Below, piece after piece: positions 13,206 to 15,287 of a stretch of DNA of 15,287 bases. The position numbers and the translations under genes were made by a program. Below the pieces are notes generated by a model. It was not told the origin of the DNA. It was given only the letters and a program-made list of their open reading frames with translations, and searched no databases. Position 1 is the stretch's first letter. Each line of letters begins with the position of its first letter. This stretch comes from an uncultured Lachnospiraceae bacterium (GTDB taxonomy: Bacteria > Bacillota > Clostridia > Lachnospirales > Lachnospiraceae), in NCBI GenBank assembly GCA_910579425.1, contig CAJTVL010000092.1, positions 1-15,287 on the forward strand, read 5' to 3'.

Positions 13206-14273
13206 TTATCTCTTTTTCCGATCTCTGCACATAGCGCTGCTCTCCCGCACTACCAGGGACGGCTCCACCATCCGCACTCTGGGCACAGATTCGTCCTTTT
13301 CAATCAGCCGGATCGCCGTGCTGATCAGCGCTTTCCCATATTCCTCATAATTGTAGTTCACGCTGGTAAGCTTCGGCTCCGCGGTCTCCGCCATGTAGGT
13401 ATCATCATAGCTGACCAGGGTAATGTCCCCGGGGATCTCAAGTCCATGCTCATGAATGCTTCTGATTACCCCCCATGCGGCAAAATCGTTGATGGCAATC
13501 ACTGCCGTGGGCTCACCGCCCTTTTGAAAAATACCGTTCATCTGTTCGTAGCCGGAACTGAAATCATACTCTCCCCCATTTCCAATCAGACCCGGGTCTA
13601 TTTCCAGTCCCCTTTCCTTCAGGCACTGCTTATATTTCAATACCTTTTCATAAGTAGAAAGTACATCCATCCGGCCTCCCACGATGGCAATCTTCTCATG
13701 CCTGAGAGAAAAAAGATGCTCCATCACCAATTCCATGGACTTCATGGCGTTGATCCTTACGGTGTTGCACTGGGTTCCGTCCAGCTTTCCTGTAATAACC
13801 ACCGGCGTCGTGGCCATCACATCATTCACCGCCTCCACATATTCCATACTAGATACCAGTTCATCTGCATGCCCTCCCAAAAGGATAATGGCGTCCACCC
13901 GTTCGTCCAGAAGACGCTCCAAAAGTTCTTCTTCCAGCTCCACATCCCCCAGAAAATTGTATAAAATCACCGAATAGCCCTCGCTCCTCGCCGCCGTCTC
14001 ACATGCCACAAACATGGAGGCATAGTAAGGATTGCGGACATCCGCCATCAAAACCCCTATCTTCTTGCTTTTTGTCTCTGCAAGCCCTTTCGCAAAAGTG
14101 TTGGGCTTGAAATTATACTTCTCAATTACCTTGACAACCCTGTCTCTCTTTCCGCTGCTGACCTTTGCCCTGTTTGTCAAAACCCTGGATACCGTGGCCG
14201 GAGAGACCCCCGCCTCCTTGGCAATGTCATAAATTGTGATCGCTTTGTTTTCGCTTCCCCTCTTCGATTGCAT
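13206..14273 (-). CDS. LacI-family transcriptional regulator
   Basis: This 355-residue regulator has an N-terminal helix-turn-helix (ITIYDIAKEAGVSPATVSRVL, residues 12-32), a hinge helix to about 63 (NTFAKGLAE) and a periplasmic-binding-protein-like effector domain (about 70-345; for example KIGVLMADVRNPYYASM). The start is the ATG at 14273, with AAGGAAGTGA just before it. A longer frame begins with TTG at 14366, but that TTG belongs to the -35 box of the gene's own promoter, so it is not a start. The gene lies directly upstream of the transport and GH35 genes on the same strand, with its own promoter and terminator. The likely role is sugar-relieved repression through the CG-centred site at 12860-12873. 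The sugar that binds it is unknown. A CcpA role is unlikely, given the position next to one sugar operon. Confidence 0.93.
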   Translation of the reverse strand: MQSKRGSENKAITIYDIAKEAGVSPATVSRVLTNRAKVSSGKRDRVVKVIEKYNFKPNTFAKGLAETKSKKIGVLMADVRNPYYASMFVACETAARSEGYSVILYNFLGDVELEEELLERLLDERVDAIILLGGHADELVSSMEYVEAVNDVMATTPVVITGKLDGTQCNTVRINAMKSMELVMEHLFSLRHEKIAIVGGRMDVLSTYEKVLKYKQCLKERGLEIDPGLIGNGGEYDFSSGYEQMNGIFQKGGEPTAVIAINDFAAWGVIRSIHEHGLEIPGDITLVSYDDTYMAETAEPKLTSVNYNYEEYGKALISTAIRLIEKDESVPRVRMVEPSLVVRESSAMCRDRKKR

Positions 14274-14337
14274 ATTTTCACTTCCTTCAATCGCATTTTT
14301 CGCTATTTTCTCCCTAGAATATTTTCCTCCTATGCTA

Positions 14338-14366
14338 ATAATAGTAAAAAACGGATGTTTAGTCAA
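14338..14366 (-). promoter_or_regulatory. Promoter of the LacI-family gene
   Basis: The -35 TTGACT (14361-14366) and the -10 TATTAT (14338-14343) are separated by exactly 17 bases. The predicted start near 14331 gives a leader of about 58 bases. I see no convincing CG-centred operator here, so autoregulation is not evident. Confidence 0.78.
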
Positions 14367-14417
14367 GAAGTTTCGAAAGCCCTTTCATACGACTCCTTCA
14401 CCGAACTGCCCTACGGC

Positions 14418-15047
14418 TTATGGCTGCCCTGTTTCTTTCATTTTCCGCGCCCGGTCACACTCAATCCACTCATCCAGCGTCAGAGGCTCATAGTCCGAAT
14501 AGCCGCAAAAACAGTTGATCATATTGCAGGGGATGTTTCTTCTGTTTCCTTCCATATCCGTGGTAACCGTTTCCCTGATCCGCCTCTGGAACTCTTCCAG
14601 CAGACGCTGGTCACTGGAATCGTGGACATGCCCGTACAGCATATAGGTTTTGGGATTTCCCTTTTCATCCAGGCGGTACTGCCCGTTATAAAAAAGAATC
14701 GGATAATGGCACAGAATCACCTTCCGCTTATGGTCCGAAAGCTCTTCATAGGGCCTGATCCACTGAAAGCGGCCCGCGTCCAGCTCCTTGTTCCGGAGGA
14801 ACCTGTCATGATTTCCCTGTATCAGATAAAGCTTTCCCTTTAGCTGCCCCAGCAGACGGTTGGTCTGCTCCGCATTTCCCCAGGATAAATCCCCCAGAAT
14901 CACCACCTCGTCATTACGCCTTACTTTTTTGTTCCACTTCCCCAGCATATATTCGTTCATCTCTTCCCCGTTTTCAAACCCGCGGCAATCCATTTCCCTG
15001 TTCATTGCCTCATGAAAAAAATGAAGATCCGCAATGTAATATCTCAA
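14418..15047 (-). CDS. Metallophosphoesterase family protein
   Basis: This 209-residue calcineurin-like phosphoesterase should be a two-metal cytoplasmic hydrolase. The metal-binding motifs are complete: DLHFFH (Asp7, His9), GDLSW (Asp53), GNHD (Asn79, His80), CHYP (His114) and GHVH (His140, His142). No signal peptide or membrane segment is present. The start codon is TTG, supported by AAGGAGG 6 bases upstream and by the motif DLHFFH falling at residues 7-12; no ATG gives a full domain. The segment after GHVH (about 145-209) is family-specific and includes MINCFCGYSDYEPLTLDEWI. It is flanked by the tRNA-Leu terminator upstream and the LacI promoter downstream, so it is probably transcribed alone; no strong promoter was found. 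The substrate (nucleotide, phosphodiester or protein) cannot be deduced. Confidence 0.92.
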   Translation of the reverse strand: MRYYIADLHFFHEAMNREMDCRGFENGEEMNEYMLGKWNKKVRRNDEVVILGDLSWGNAEQTNRLLGQLKGKLYLIQGNHDRFLRNKELDAGRFQWIRPYEELSDHKRKVILCHYPILFYNGQYRLDEKGNPKTYMLYGHVHDSSDQRLLEEFQRRIRETVTTDMEGNRRNIPCNMINCFCGYSDYEPLTLDEWIECDRARKMKETGQP

Positions 15048-15149
15048 AGCCAGCCTCCTTCCTTCAGCAGAATCAGGCTTCTGTCATTATTCGCCCAAAG
15101 TGTGTTTGAATTTTCAGACACGCTCTGGAGCCGTCACAGGATTTTCAGG

Positions 15150-15192
15150 AAAAAAAAGAATCCACATCAGCCTCAGCCAACATCGTGGATTC
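15150..15192 (-). terminator. Terminator of the tRNA-Leu transcript
   Basis: On the minus strand GAATCCAC (15185-15192) pairs with GTGGATTC (15158-15165) around a 19-base loop and is followed by eight Ts. It lies 12 bases past the 3' end of the tRNA. Confidence 0.85.
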
Positions 15193-15203
15193 CTGTTTGA
15201 AAC

Positions 15204-15287
15204 TGCTGGTGGCCGGACTTGAACCGGCACGGGATTGCTCCCGAAGGATTTTAAGTCCTTTGCGTCTGCCTATTCCGCCACACCAGC
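15204..15287 (-). tRNA. tRNA-Leu (anticodon UAA)
   Basis: The minus strand folds as a complete class II tRNA of 84 bases. The acceptor stem is GCTGGTG/CACCAGC with discriminator A. The anticodon stem AAGGA/TCCTT encloses loop CTTAAAA, anticodon TAA. The long variable arm has CGGGA/TCCCG, and the T arm has GCCGG TTCAAGT CCGGC. The 5' G is the last base of the window, so a tRNA array may continue beyond it. CCA is not encoded and must be added after transcription. Confidence 0.96.

Noticed and set aside
13149..13964. 271-codon plus-strand frame opposite the LacI-family gene
   Set aside because: It is antisense to a regulator with a clear domain structure, has no good ribosome binding site and runs through the regulator's 3' end by chance.

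Overview
The window looks like a chromosomal piece of a gut-type, low-to-mid-GC Clostridia genome, most likely Lachnospiraceae. This rests on recalled resemblance of the proteins (MetY, an FabG/YmfI-like SDR, an LplA-type lipoprotein with an Asp/Ser/Ala linker, LplB/YtcP-type permeases), strong AGGAGG ribosome binding sites and Bacillus-type sigma-A promoters. No database search was run. Almost everything lies on the minus strand; the one convincing plus-strand gene encodes a 47-residue protein.

Right to left along the minus strand: a tRNA-Leu(UAA), whose 5' end is the last base of the window, and its terminator; a metallophosphoesterase that starts with TTG; then a sugar-utilisation locus. 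That locus has a LacI-family repressor with its own promoter, two ABC permeases, a lipoprotein solute-binding protein and a cytoplasmic GH35 beta-galactosidase. It carries no ATPase gene. A consensus promoter precedes the first permease, and a CG-centred LacI/cre-like operator overlaps the predicted transcript start. A strong terminator hairpin separates the binding-protein gene from the beta-galactosidase gene.

Next come a Cys-rich protein with two DUF305-like modules and the plus-strand 47-residue gene, which diverges from a methionine/redox cluster. That cluster reads metY, an unknown 84-residue gene, metF, an SDR overlapping metF by ATGA, and trxB. I see one good promoter (before metY) and one clear terminator (after trxB), so these five genes may be one transcript. 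MetY makes homocysteine and MetF makes the methyl donor for methionine. TrxB reduces thioredoxin, and the SDR is either a ketoacyl reductase or a YmfI-like EF-P modification enzyme.

At the left end is a secreted cell-wall hydrolase (two SH3b domains plus NlpC/P60). Its leader carries an exact match to the WalR box. The U-tract of its terminator is followed directly by what looks like the 5' end of a group II intron, continuing out of the window. This matches the habit of group IIC introns of inserting just after intrinsic terminators.

I found no CRISPR array, toxin-antitoxin pair, prophage or clearly new defence system. The points most worth a second look are the intron/terminator junction, the WalR box, the DUF305 protein and the two small unknown proteins.
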